Made by a program: the position numbers and the translations under genes
Source of the DNA: Isoetes taiwanensis
Taxonomy: Eukaryota; Streptophyta; Lycopodiopsida; Isoetales; Isoetaceae
Assembly: GCA_021234155.1 (NCBI GenBank)
Contig: JAJEKV010000017.1
Coordinates: forward strand, 183,593-247,592
Direction: 5' to 3'
Length of the DNA stretch: 64,000 nt
The notes under the pieces: generated by a model
What the model saw: only the letters and a program-made list of their open reading frames with translations
Told to the model about the DNA's origin: nothing
Databases searched by the model: none
In this document: one piece after another, positions 9,678-22,050 of the stretch
Position numbering within the stretch: position 1 is the first letter of the stretch
Layout of the letters: each line of letters opens with the position of its first letter

Positions 9678-11754
9678 ATCAAAAGAAAGGTGCTCTTCAT
9701 CAAGTCGATGGCGGATGGAAATTACAAACTATCAAGGAGAAACAAAAAAAATATCGTCCATTTTACATACTTTTCTAAAGTAGTTGATAAAATTCCTTTA
9801 CCGGCACTTTCAAGAGTGTTCTCTGCAGATATTTTGGCATCACGGGTTATGACATCCAGGAGAACCACGGTTTTGGTTGGAGATACACTTCAACTTTAAA
9901 AGACATGTTATACAAACCAAAAATGGTTTTCTTGATGTAAACCATTTACATTTTGCCCATGTTCTATTCCTAAACTTAATAAATATATTGATATTAGCAT
10001 TGGTCATGTTAGGACCACAAATCTGAATATTGTGCATAACAGAGCCCTTAGAAATTGGCTATCTCTTGGTCTGAATCACATACCAGATCAGCCTTTTACC
10101 TTACCAGATTTCAAAAATGAAATGAATCTTACAATTGAGCAGTTCTTTATGATACATAGATTTTCCTTAATGGATGAAGACATAAACAGAATTGAGGACT
10201 GTAAACATACCCTGAGAAAGGAAACAAAGTGGCTGGCCATAAACTATGTTAAGGAAAATGATGATAGAAAGAAGAAATTTCCCATTGCTGATGAAGCACT
10301 AATTAGGAATATGGAGTGGATTATTGGAAATTTATATGTATCAGGAATTGACAAAGCAGCAAATAATCCATCTTTTATATGCCCTTTGCATATTAGGATG
10401 GAGGCGAAAAAAAGGCTTAAAAGTGATGATTTGAAGCATGTGACATCAATGTTGAACAACTGATTACCCGGATTGAAGTAGATATGGCTAATATCTTGAC
10501 TGAAAGCATGTTTCTTAGTAAAGAACTTCCTTACCTCCTTGGAATCTACAAAGCACATAAACAGGAATATAGGTGGATCACGAATGCTCACAATACTATC
10601 TTTTACATTCTTTGCTTCTATCATTGCTGAAGGGCTAAACATTATTCTTAATATTTGGCCTCTTATTTGTTTAGAAAAATGCAAGGCAACAAATATTTTT
10701 ATGGGGATAAGATTAAAAAGCTTCTTTGGATCATCGATTCTATCTATGATATGGTCTGCAATATGCCAACTAAAGTTAGTGAGGTATTTGTTGCTGACAT
10801 AACAAAGTGTTATGATAACATACCACTTGATGGTGATGAAGGAATTTGTAATATCATGGAACAGGTCATCATATTATCACGGGACTTCAAGAAGAAAGAA
10901 TGCGACAAATCTAATCTATGGTACCATATTAATGAGAAAGGGAACATTGTTATGGAATGGAAAAAGAATGATCTGAAGGAAAGAAATGGAAGATTATGGA
11001 TAAGATGCAATTTATCAGACTCAATACATGGCTTCTAAATAATTGCTATCTTTGCATGTACAATGGTATCTGGAGGCAGAAAAAAGGCATCCCAATGGGA
11101 TTTGCATCCAGCCCGGGCTGGTGCAACATCTATTAACTGGTTTGAGTTAAAATTCATTTTAAAGCTTACATCTCAAGGGAAATTAAAGGGAAGCGGCCTC
11201 TTTTGGACATACTTTCGGATATATGGATGACATAATCGGTCTGAACAACCCTTATATCGGGGAAAAGTCACGGGACTTATGGAAAATGATGTCAAGCTGC
11301 CCCTGACTTTACAATTTGCAACAACTTGGTATAAAGGATGAAACCGTTTACAATGAAATGGGAAATTTGGAATTAAGGTGAATTTTTGAATTTATGCATA
11401 GAAGTCAACTGCGCCACACTTTGGACTTTTTACTGCTACGGATATGATAAGAGGGCAAGCTCCCATTTTTTGACATCTAGGTTCATACATGCTAGTAGTA
11501 CGTTGTCGTCCATATCTAATGGCATGCAATGTTATTGTATCCCAAGTTCACCATACTTATATCGTGCATTCAAGTCCTATTTGTGCGGCTATGGACTGAA
11601 AGACCTCATCTATACATTCATCAATAATGGGTTTAGAAAAGAGGATGTTTGGCATAAGGTACTCAAGACTCTGCGTGAAGTTACATTTCCTGGACTCAAA
11701 TTTGATATCCATACGTTGGTCTTCGAACTAAATAAATACAGGTACTTAACTTAG
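9678..11754 (+). pseudogene. Reverse transcriptase exon, frameshifted (unit 2)
   Basis: Colinear with the RT exon of unit 1 and ends at the same stop. The motif A region (10795-10830), GIPMG region (11085-11100) and YMDD region (11218-11230) are all present as DNA, but several indels split the frame (around 9700-9960, 10430, 10605, 10710-10735, 10975, 11135, 11195-11310, 11360-11600). The acceptor before it reads AAGG instead of AACAG. The 10030-10430 stretch is identical to unit 1, so damage is patchy. Real inactivation or unpolished sequence are both possible. Confidence 0.7.
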
Positions 11755-13441
11755 TCCCTTGGTTTTTAGCACCATAGGAGCATTTATATTTGATTTGGAC
11801 ATCATAAGTTTTGCATAATGTAGTTGGCGGGGGTCCCTTTGTACAAAGGGGACCCTATATAGGGACCCTCTTTTGTATACGCTATCATAGGGACCCTCCT
11901 GCCTTCCGGAAGGAGGGAGGAATATATATATATATATATATACCACGTGTTATCTCCTCTTTTCTCACTTCTACGTATGATAGTTTTCTTACAAATATGT
12001 TTCTCTAAAGTATAGATTCATCTGGATCTGATTACATCTTTCAGGTCACCTTTAACACCAATATATTCGTGACATTTGTTAAGACAATAGTATAACCTAA
12101 TCTTGTGAAGAAATATAGAAACATTTTTATGCTTTCGAATTTTCCCAGCCTTTACCATAACTTATGCTTACTAATCACGGGACTTTGTCAACATCCTTTG
12201 ATAATATGTTCCACATGTTTCCAAAAGGTTGGTGCCAATTGCCCTACACTTATCGTTAAATTTTTCAATATTTTTACGGAGACTAAAGATTGGGCCTCAA
12301 CACATTGATTACTTTACATTTGGATTACATCTAATATCTTACCATACATTTAGATTTGACTTTAAACTTACCCATTGAGGCGAGTATAATCACTTTAAGC
12401 ATAAAATTCCTAGGCGTGTTTACACACTAACTACTACATTGAATTTAATAAAAATAGGTAAATCCTATGCAATATGTTCTTACTATATTTGGGGTCAAAT
12501 AATTTGTTTCTTGTTGAAATAAATATTATAGTTATACGCAATATGTTCTCACTATGACTGGGGGTCAAATAATTTGTTTCTTGTTGAAATAAATATTATA
12601 GTTGCCCTGTATTATGGTTAATACCACCTATGGATAGACCTTTTCCCTCTTGAAACAGTATGTTCAGAATTCTGCTCCTTTATTTAGCACTCTGCTATTG
12701 CTTTAAATCATGGGGTTATTTTGCATCATGGTGGTAAGAATATATTTATAATTACTTCCCCCTTTGTTATTTACAAAGGTTAAGTGGTTTAACTAAACTT
12801 CATGGTAAGGATAGTTAACATCTAAAAATTGGTTAATTTCCAGTACAAATATTGACATCTGGAGATTTTTTGATAATCTCGAGTACAAATATTTTTATGA
12901 GCTTATAGCTTATGCTGAACTTTAAGTGATTATTGGCAAAGTTTCCATAGGAAACACCAAGAGTAAACGAACATTTGAGAAATATAACAGGACTAGGAAC
13001 ATGGGAGTGGATTTAACCACAAGTCCATGTTTGTTAAGCAATTTATAAAATACATACCTTGAGAGATTTATTTGCTTAGTTAATCGAAGATATTGGAATT
13101 AATTCTAAGATCCCTAATTTGTTACCCTAAAAAGTTCGAGGGCTTTTGCAACTGCGGCAAACCCTAAAATCTTTGTAGGGTCGTTGAAGAATCCACATAA
13201 GACCTATCCTACCGGAAAATGCATTTCGACTTTGATAATTATTTGGAAGTTCAGCGGATGTTACATTACATGCATGGCTGCTTAGCCATTGATCGATCGG
13301 TATAATTGTAAGGCATAGATGATGATTTAGAGTTCTTTTAAGTATCGGTTTAAGCGGGATATTGAGTTTCTGAAGTATGCTTATAGATTTAAGCATTATT
13401 GTCTCCCCTATATATTTCGGACTTGCCTTATTAAGAAACTA

Positions 13442-13790
13442 TGGTAGCGATAGAATGGGCGGCCGGAAGGAAGGATCAGGAACAAATGTCATACAAGGGA
13501 AAGCTTATTGAAGCTCGGGGGCGGGGATAGAGCATCCTAGTGCTCAACCCACTAAGGCACAGCTTCTAGAATTATGCAGAATGCATAACATTGATCCCAA
13601 TAGGGATAGCTCTACTGTTGGCATCACAAAGTTCATACCAGCCCTTCAGAATTGTGCTAATGCCTCTAAGGCAAAAGGAGCTCCAGGCAAGAACAAAGAA
13701 TTTTCTGAAGATAAGAGCATCGAGATTGTAGCTGATTCTATTAATGAAGAGGAGGAGGACATCTCTGATGATGAACCTCAACTTAATCAG
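13442..13790 (+). pseudogene. SAP-like exon, damaged at its 5' part (unit 2)
   Basis: Equivalent of 5977-6312. The first about 70 bases differ heavily from unit 1 and break the SAP-like frame; from about 13545 onward it is nearly identical and keeps the acidic tail and the CAG|GTTTAG donor at 13790/13791. Confidence 0.5.
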
Positions 13791-14634
13791 GTTTAGATTT
13801 ATTTACATTTATGCATTGCATAAATAACTAGATTCGAAACTACTAGAAGAAGGTTTTTCTTTTAAGCTTATCTGCCTGATTCTGCTCCCTTACTTTACTT
13901 TACTTTATTCTACTCTTCTTAAATTTTCTGCTGTGACTCTGAAGTATGTTCCAATTTAAGAAAATAGATTACTATAGGACTTTGCAGCTCAGGCGTAGTG
14001 ATGGCCAGATCCAGATTGTGTGGAGCCCAGGTTTAAAAACATGATTAATGGAACCAAGTTATAATAGTAATCTTACAGTGTGCTCAATCTGTATTATTGA
14101 TCTAGCTATGTTTTTGAAAAGATTAACCTAGATTAAATACATGAAATAAGATGATCTAACAAGGTAGTATTATCCTGAACCAATCAGTAAAGATGAGTTA
14201 CCATAAACTAGTGGGGTACCGTAATTCCCTATCTACAGGTCCGGCAGGTTTACTTCAGCTAAGGAGGTTGACAGGGCACATTAATTGAATTACCGATTTG
14301 GATGGTGGGCGTAATTCTCAAATTGACAAACATCACCTAAGCTTGTTCTTGATAATGCCGATAATTAGATTAAGCACACGGATCTTATATGTTGGTTATC
14401 AAGTTATCTTTAATTTTCGATGTAGATTATTTATGGTGACCTATATCTTTAATATTTCATTTTCTTAGTTTACTTATTCTAACCGGTTTAATTGGCTTAT
14501 CCGGTTTTTCTTATTTACTTAGACATCACCCGGTGGGTAAGGGTGAAAATGCCAAGAGTGTTTCGCTTACACCTTTGCTAGTAGCTTAGCATTTTACCCT
14601 GTTTTAAGGCTAACTTGCTCTGGTTCTACTGCAG

Positions 14635-14751
14635 GTAACCAAACACTCTTCTCCCATCTCTGTGCATTCGGATGTGGATGTTTGCTTGCGTGAAGTATTG
14701 AAGGATTTAATTTCTACTTGTGGAACCATATTTATTGTTATTTTAATTCTG
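14635..14751 (+). CDS. Short exon B of the RT element (unit 2)
   Basis: Same length, phase and splice signals as 7171-7287, with CTG instead of ACG as the last codon. No long exon follows it here because the third unit is truncated at 15306, so this exon would have no RT partner. Confidence 0.35.
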
Positions 14752-14913
14752 GTACATCTTATAAGTTGCAAAGGGTATAATACTCTCACATCTTTTTGTT
14801 ACTTTCTATTATAACTTGTTAATGGAAGCATCTCATTAAATTCTGGTCGACATAGTTTTGTGAGGTACCTTTTTGTTTCACAATAGTTCTGATTATACAT
14901 CTATAACTGTTAA

Positions 14914-15303
14914 AAGATTCTAAAGATTCAACATGGTTTATCTTAAGCACATTTAGAGTTATTATTGTTTTCATTTAATATATCTTCTTCTAAAAACCTT
15001 CATGGGTTCCTTTGTATACCTGGTTAGGTCTTAACGTTAACATTGCTAATATTTTATTTGTCTATTTAGAATGAAAAAGGAAACTTGTTAATATGATTCC
15101 TCTTGCTTATAAATATTGTTTCTTAATGTCTTTGATTATTTTTAGAAAAATAGGGATGTTGTTCCTTAATTAAATTATGGTAAATTTTCTAGTAGAATTT
15201 TGTTCCTATCTGTCTCTAAAGCCTCCCCTTCGGGGGTCAGATAAGTCCAATAGTCTGGGACTATTTGGATGTCTTTTCTAGTTACAAGAATTAGTCTAGG
15301 CTA

Positions 15304-15306
<3 letters not shown>
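14914..15306 (+). mobile_element. RT-element unit 3, truncated
   Basis: About 393 bp that repeat the start of units 1 and 2, including the left arm of the folded RNA domain and its first two hairpins. Homology stops where units 1 and 2 have a short TA run (near 390-400); here it becomes a (TA)n tract followed by unrelated sequence. The break lies inside the RNA domain, so the long closing stem cannot form in this copy. Confidence 0.85.

Positions 15307-15340
<34 letters not shown>
15305..15340. repeat. (TA)n microsatellite at the unit 3 breakpoint
   Basis: Eighteen TA repeats replacing the short TA run found at the same place in units 1 and 2. It marks the exact end of homology. Confidence 0.9.
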
Positions 15341-16261
15341 AGTATTTGTACTATGAGGGAGTGTACGGTCGACTAGTAGCTTCACAGGAAGTCAAAGTCA
15401 AACTTGTGCAAAGTCGATTGAAAGCTACAACTAAGAACTTGAAGTCAAAGTCCAAGTCAAAGTTGTGCTTGTGGTCAGGACCTACTCAAACTCTGTGTCA
15501 ACATACTGTCAATTCTTTCTACATAATGTCAAATCAAACATTAATTATTAGAGCGAAAAGCTGAATGCCATGTTCATAACACAAGCATTTCCCGCTTGAA
15601 CTCCGGCTTGGCAAATATGGGATCAACATGCATTCTCTCATTTATGCTGGAGCTACAACAAAGAGCATAACACAAATACATGTCAACCTATGTGCATGAG
15701 TCAAACATGGACTAATTATTATTATATCCTAAACATTTATGAGACATGTTTTGAGGTAGCTCAAAGCATGGAGTGTAGAAGCAATTCTTCAAAGGACAAA
15801 TGCAAAATAATATATTGGACTGGTACCTCTTCATAACGTGGTAATTGACATGCTCAAGAAATGTCTTATCCATATGCAAGTTAAAAAAAAAACCCTCACA
15901 TAATTCAGTCATAAAATGTTGCAGTGCACATGAGCTCATGCCTCTTTTAGTTTGCCTTTATAAAACCTGCAACAAACATTGATAACGTTTGGAGTGAAAA
16001 TGCCATAATTCGATGCAGCAAACAGACCAAATATTTTGTATAAGAAGATGTGACATAGGTCAAGTATTTATACTACGAGGGAGTGTATAAAGTCGGCTAG
16101 CCATTTGTCAAAATTTTTGTTTGAGGAATTTACAATAAGGATCTTAGCAAAAAATTTCTAAACTAAAGACAAATAAAAAAGTCAAGCTAAATTTAAATTA
16201 AACTGGAGTTATTTCATCCCATGCAAAAGTTGCCAATAAAATTTAGAATTGTGTGATCTTG

Positions 16262-16497
16262 TTCATTATTATGTCTTATATAAATTCCTTTAAAGTCCAA
16301 TTTAAAGTTTGAATCGAGAATGCCAAATTAAAAATTTGTTTTATATTTGTTGTCTATTGAGTTAACATCCTTCTACATATTCATTATTATGCCTTATATA
16401 AATTCCTTCAAAGTCTAAGTTAAAGTTTGAACCGAGAATGCCAAATTACAAATTTGTTTTATATTTGTTGTCTATTGAGTTAACACCCTTCTACCCA
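16262..16497 (+). repeat. 118-bp tandem duplication (2 copies)
   Basis: Two adjacent copies (16262-16379 and 16380-16497) starting TTCATTATTATG and ending at TTCTAC, with a handful of substitutions and no visible frame. Confidence 0.85.
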
Positions 16498-16814
16498 TTT
16501 ACAACAATGATAACATCGTACCATGTAAGTTCAGCTTAAGCATACCATGTTATTTTGGAAGAAGTTGTTATTCTAGAGCTTCCTCTTTCAAATTACTGAA
16601 TGTGAAGTTGGGAAAGCATCTCTTCATTAGAACACACACAAAAGTTCAAATCGAGTGTGGCAAACTTGTTTTTTTGGCAAAAGGGATGTAAAAGTGGTGC
16701 TCATATTATTCACAGACTATTTTATCTTCCTCAAGGTGGTGGTGGGTGATGCGAAGTTGAAGCAAAAAGTGGTACCGTGATGTTAAATTGGTTTAGGCCC
16801 GAGGTTGAAAAGTA

Positions 16815-17215
16815 GCATTTGTGAAGAAAGATGGAAGAACACATTGTTATTGAGTTTGTATAAGGAAAGGGGGGTAGATGAGATGTGCAAGCACATGTTG
16901 AAGAAGGAAGAAGGAGAATACATTTTTGTTGAGCAATCGAAAAGTCACATTTGTTGAAGACATGGAATATATTCGGGTTTTAGAAAGTAGCTTCTGATGT
17001 GTGACTAAAGTCACCCCAGAAACTAAGATTTTGCAGCAAGTCCATATAAATTGGAAAATGACATCTTGGTAAAGATGTTTTTCCAAGAGTGCATCTGTGC
17101 TTGGCAAGTTAGAATATATATCATGGTTATGAATTGCTGCCAAGGTGATGTGCATTGTGGATAGATAGTGCGTTGATGGCGCGTTAACCCTTAATGCAAC
17201 GTGGGCACTGTTTAC
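16815..17215 (+). repeat. Diverged direct repeat, left copy
   Basis: Shares its order of segments with 17840-18215: AAGAAAGATGG, ACACATTGTTATTGAGTTTG, a GAAGGAAGAAG block, CATTTTTGTTGAGCA, CATGGTTATGAATTG, and a TTAACCCTTAATGCAAC-type end. It is probably an old non-autonomous element present twice. Confidence 0.6.
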
Positions 17216-17839
17216 AACAGGGGAAGTAGCCATTTCGAATTCCTGTGTGAAAAGGACAGACAATAACTATGCCATAGGCCGTAGCAAATATTATCATGTA
17301 GAAAGAAAACACGGTTGGCTTTCTTTGTAAGGACGAATCTTTTGTTTATTATCCAATCTAGATATTGGCTATGCACAGGAAGATGATTGTCTTCAATAAA
17401 AGAAATGAAATGTCTTACTGTTGTCTTTAGATTGAAAAAGGGAAGGGGATTGCCAACTCTAATGTCAAATTAACAATGCACATCATACAAAGAGCTCCTT
17501 AAGTTTGTTGTTTATGCATATTTACTGCTAACACAGAACTATGAAGCATCAACATCATTATATACGTAGATTGCACTACTCATCTTACCCAAAAATAAAA
17601 AGACAGACATCTACTTTTCGTTGAGATTGTATTGCAATAGTTTCCGCCATGAATAAGAAATATCTATTTTTTTAACATCCTTCTACACATTCACAACTTT
17701 CACGACATGGTACCATGTAAGTTTTACTAAGCATGGTACCATGTAAGTTTGGTACCATGCTCTCTTGTAGGTGAGGGAAGCACACACATATCGAAGGAAG
17801 AAAAAGAATACACGTTCTTGTTGAATTCTAAAAGATAGT

Positions 17840-18215
17840 ATTTGTGAAGAAAGATGGCAAAACACATTGTTATTGAGTTTGTAGAAAGGAAGGGTAGATC
17901 TTGAAGGAAGAAGAAAAATACATTTTTGTTGAGCATGAAAAAGTATTGGAAGACATGAAACATATTGTTATTGGGTTTTAAAAAAGCAGGGATTCCATAT
18001 AAAGTGGAAAATGTCGTGTTTCTATAGATGTTTGTCAAAGAGTGGATATGTGAAAGAGTGGATATGTGTTCAAAGAGTGGATAGTGGATATGTGTTCGCA
18101 AGTTTGAGCATATAACATGGTTATGAATTGTTGCCAACGTGATGTACATTAAAGATATTAAAGATGAATGGCGTTGTGGACGGGCCATTAACCCTTTAAT
18201 GCAACAACGTGGGCC
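17840..18215 (+). repeat. Diverged direct repeat, right copy
   Basis: Counterpart of 16815-17215, with a local three-fold 'GAGTGGATATGTG' expansion at about 18035-18100 that the left copy lacks. Confidence 0.6.
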
Positions 18216-19884
18216 CTAATAAATTAAGCCCGCCTGCATATATTTGAATTCTATGTTTGCTCATGCATCTAGAATAGTGCTAAAAGAAATAATGCTTTTT
18301 TAGGTACTCCTTGCAGCTTCCAATGTTCCACAATTAATGTACCACGTTAGATGGCCATCCTAAATGGAGTTCTTTCCACAACAATACTTGCTAACCTACT
18401 TTTAACAACATAGAATGTACATCGCCCACGTGTTCTCAACCGACTACATTTGGGCCATGGGGACAAAAAGAAGAAAATAGATATCTTACCGAGCCTCCTC
18501 CCGCAACTCGAAAGTGAGTAGGAGTTGCCCCGAGGTTGCAACGGCACGTGAGTCGATTTGTCGCACTTGTTATAGGTGGGATGTTGCATATGTTGTGAAT
18601 ATTGCATCCGTTGTGGTTGTGCATGCCGCAAAGCTTGGGGATGTTGACGGCTCATTGTGGAGTAACATGAGAATACTTTTGTTGCACTCGACCGGATGAG
18701 AGATCAATTTGACGTTGAAAATCACTTGAGCTTGATATTCCGTGAGTGGGTGCCTAGATTGAGGAAATTGTTAATCGATGATACTCATCCATCCACTTTG
18801 GTGGGGAATGTTTGAAGTGGAGACATCTTTGGAGCTCGACACGCAGAGTTCTGAAGAGAATTGGGTTGACAAGCTTCCCTGCCTTCAACCAGAGCTATCG
18901 AAGGGAAACTGAATGTTTCCTTACTATTCTATTCTATTCTACATTGTTAGCTTGAAAAGTGTACACAAAAAAAAATTAGCAAGAAGTCAATTATGATGTA
19001 GAAGTCTCGATCAACCTCTCATGAGACAAATTTCCATCTTTCAAGCTTCACAACATGTATTCTACATGATTATATTCAAAGCCACCTAAAAACCATCCGA
19101 TCCACTATAATGTTGGCTAGATAGCATTTGCCATGCCTCAGATGCATGATTTTTTTTTCAATCTCATTTTTTTCACACGATTATGACTCAGAAATCAAAA
19201 CACATAATGAACTTAATTTGAGCACCTATACATGGACACCACAAAGAATCCAAACCATGGTCAATTCACTATAAATTCTTCACGAGGATCTTAAAATGGA
19301 AAACACCCTACGCACTTAGTTTCTCGATTATGTTACTTGCACAAAAGGTTGGTTATAACCCGCACAACATTACATTAAAAATATGGCTAGGGTTGTAACT
19401 AGCTTTGTCATGGCATCAAATCTATGGACATCCGGGTAATGTTTTTCAAGCTTTCCAGCATTAGGGACATTCCCGGTGACACCTAGTCCCGGGGCAATAA
19501 TAAGGGCTACAATACTAGGACTCGTCTAGATCCTCATTTTCATGAGATATGAATCTGCGTCAATAATACGGATATTATCATAAAAGTATACCATGGATCT
19601 TGGAGATCAAGCAAAGGTCCTAAGAAGCAATGATTGATATAATATAAGGTCCAATATTTCCATAATTAAGACAAAAAAAAAAACAATCTTCAAGCATTTG
19701 AAACGATTGCCTAAGGAAATAAATACGTAGGAGACCTGGTGACACAACTTCATCAAATAATGGAATGGACAATATTAAAGCGACAATTCTTTCACCACTC
19801 CTCGCAGATAAAGTCCCGCATCAGCTCCTCTTCTTGGAAGAAGATTAACACTTGGTGATTCGGCTTCCTTTATAGGGTATCCCA

Positions 19885-20045
19885 AGTCTCTTGCAATTAA
19901 TACCTGAAACAAATTCAACATACATCGACCGCTATTGCTTGTAATCCTTCTATGAAGTATCCAAGCAAAGATCGAGTTGTACACAAGAAACGGGAGAACT
20001 ACACCAAGATGGTTTGATTCAAGAAGCCGGAAAGGGCCAGTCAAA
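19885..20045 (+). repeat. Direct repeat, copy 1 (about 2 kb apart)
   Basis: Shares AAGCAAAGATCGAGTTGTAC, GAGAACTACACC and AAGATGGTTTGATTCAAGAA with 21890-22050 in the same order. Confidence 0.75.
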
Positions 20046-21889
20046 GCCCCTTTGTCACGTCAAGAATTATAATCTCAAGTCAAGTGCTTACCCAAGTTGA
20101 TCAATGGAAATGATTAAAATGAGGAGCAAGCGCACCAAATTTCCTAAAGAATAACTCCTCGAACTGAAGATAACCATGCACCATCACAAAAGCTCTGCAA
20201 TCTCGTAATCTTGCCCTAAGTCAAACGTACAACTTATCGATGTGATATCTTTGTGATATCTTAGCAATGGGTACCTTTATTGATGCCCTTCATACACGCC
20301 GCATGGTTCCATAAGTTATGGCATCACCTTGTCATCTAATTAACATATGGGTTGAAAATGCATCAATACCAGATCCGCTATTTCTGACGTTAAATTGCAC
20401 AATCCACTTGAACCATTAATAAGAAATGGCATCCGCAAAGAATAGTAAGCAGAAAATAGCGTAAAACATGATTTTTACCTTCTTGTGAAAATGCTATAGA
20501 CCTTAACATTTGTTTTCAATAAACTTAAGTATCCATCACGCTTTACAATTAGTCGTAATTCAAATCTCGCTTGTGGCATCCATTATATTTGAGATGAGGC
20601 ACATCAAATAACATCAGATAACTTGATGCATTATCCCGATAATGGCAGAACCATAATAAGCATTCCGGGTCGCTCAACTTCTATAGTTGGCGGGGGGAGG
20701 AAGATCCGTGATTCATTAATGCATTTGGCTTTTCTTCATCTACGTGGCATGAAATTGAAGATTGACGTTTTTCCACCATAATTAAAGCATCTGAGCTGCA
20801 CGCATCGCATTCGGTGGAAGATTTAGATGCTTGAAGAATATCTTCGTGGACCAAGGTTAAGTTTATGTCTTCAACGGCTTCTCGCTGTGGCGGTTTTTCC
20901 GGCATTTAGTTGCCCATTTTTGTTCCGGGAAAAAAGCGCCGCTTTGTGCGAAAGAGGAGTTAGAGAAGCTGCATCGGATTGCCCCACCCAAGTATCCCCC
21001 ATCCATACCCAAGCTTAGTGCTCGCCTCGCTTTTTAGCAGAAAAAGGATGAAATTTTTGGTGCGATGTCCATAAATCCAAGATATCACTTGGTGTGATGC
21101 ATCACCAAAATGCGTATGTATCACTTGGTCTAGTGGAATTTTCATATCCGTGAGCTTCATGTATAGATACCTCGATAGCATAGTCTATACATCATTGGGA
21201 ATTAAAGAGGTATGTACATCCTTTGGCCACATCCACCCATGTGAGGCACTTCAACCGATAAACAACAAAAGCTTTTTCTTACTGCATTCATCCTTTTTGT
21301 CTTGAGGCAAGGGGATCCATTTGAAGCTTATTCCAGCATTTATGGAGTCTGAATGACAATCCCACTCATTACAATATCATCTCTTTGTCTATGTGACCCT
21401 TGTAATAATCCTCCCGTTCCAAAGATTTGGGACTGAAAGTCGGGGCAAAACCTACTTGTCACAATAGCATCTCTTCGCCTTTGTGACCCCTAATAATCCT
21501 TTGATTAGGCCTTCATGATGTGCTCATTTCAAAGATGTATTTTTCGCTTGAAGCCACCCATTCAAGGCCAAATTTTTCAACACAAAACTCTATAAGATAG
21601 GCTATATTTCTCAAGCAGTATAAATCCTCTCTTCCTCGAACTTTACGTGAAAGTAGGCTCTCATACCTCCCTAGCCTTAGGATGCATGCATTGTGATGCT
21701 TCAATTTTCTTTCACCACATCAAAGACTCATGGAGAAGGTTTGACAAACAATCTGCCGTATATCCGCCGTATAGTACTACTATCACCGGTGTTAACAAAT
21801 TATGAATTAGTGGTCAAGTTAAAAGATGGCGTAAAAGAACTTATCGGAGGTGAGCAACCACGCGTCTTACATAAGCTACGGTGTGAATC

Positions 21890-22050
21890 CTCCTTGCAAT
21901 TAATCACGTAAAACAAATTCAACATATCGACCAACTTTGTTGCTTGTACTCCTTCTTCTAATTAGCATGCAAGCAAAGATCGAGTTGTACCACGATAGGG
22001 AACGAGAACTACACCAAGATGGTTTGATTCAAGAAGTCGAAAGGGGTCAA
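21890..22050 (+). repeat. Direct repeat, copy 2
   Basis: Counterpart of 19885-20045, diverged by small indels and substitutions. Confidence 0.75.

Larger units (their letters stand above)
7448..14913 (+). mobile_element. RT-element tandem unit 2
   Basis: Second full unit, colinear with unit 1 from end to end. Long stretches are identical or nearly so (for example 10000-10400 and 12620-13140). They alternate with patches dense in small differences (8520-8600, 8810-9990, 10430-10760, 11130-11600, 13160-13500, 14210-14580). Most differences fall at CAG or CTG and break the reading frames of the long exon and the RT exon. Unit 2 keeps features that unit 1 has lost, such as a clean splice acceptor (7979) and an ATG (8001) at the head of the long exon. 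Confidence 0.85.
15341..19774. other. Repeat-derived non-coding region
   Basis: No supported gene. 15341-15372 (tail of the TA tract, then a GAGGGAG purine run and TGTACGG) and 16063-16092 share a 'CAAGTATTT.TACTA.GAGGGAGTGTA' segment that resembles a polypurine tract next to an LTR start. It is too diverged to call an element. Tandem and dispersed duplications in the region are listed separately. Confidence 0.5.

Noticed and set aside
1-14913. LTR retrotransposon with LTRs of about 0.4 kb
   Set aside because: No gag-protease-integrase-RNase H, and the copies repeat over the full 7.45 kb rather than only at the ends.
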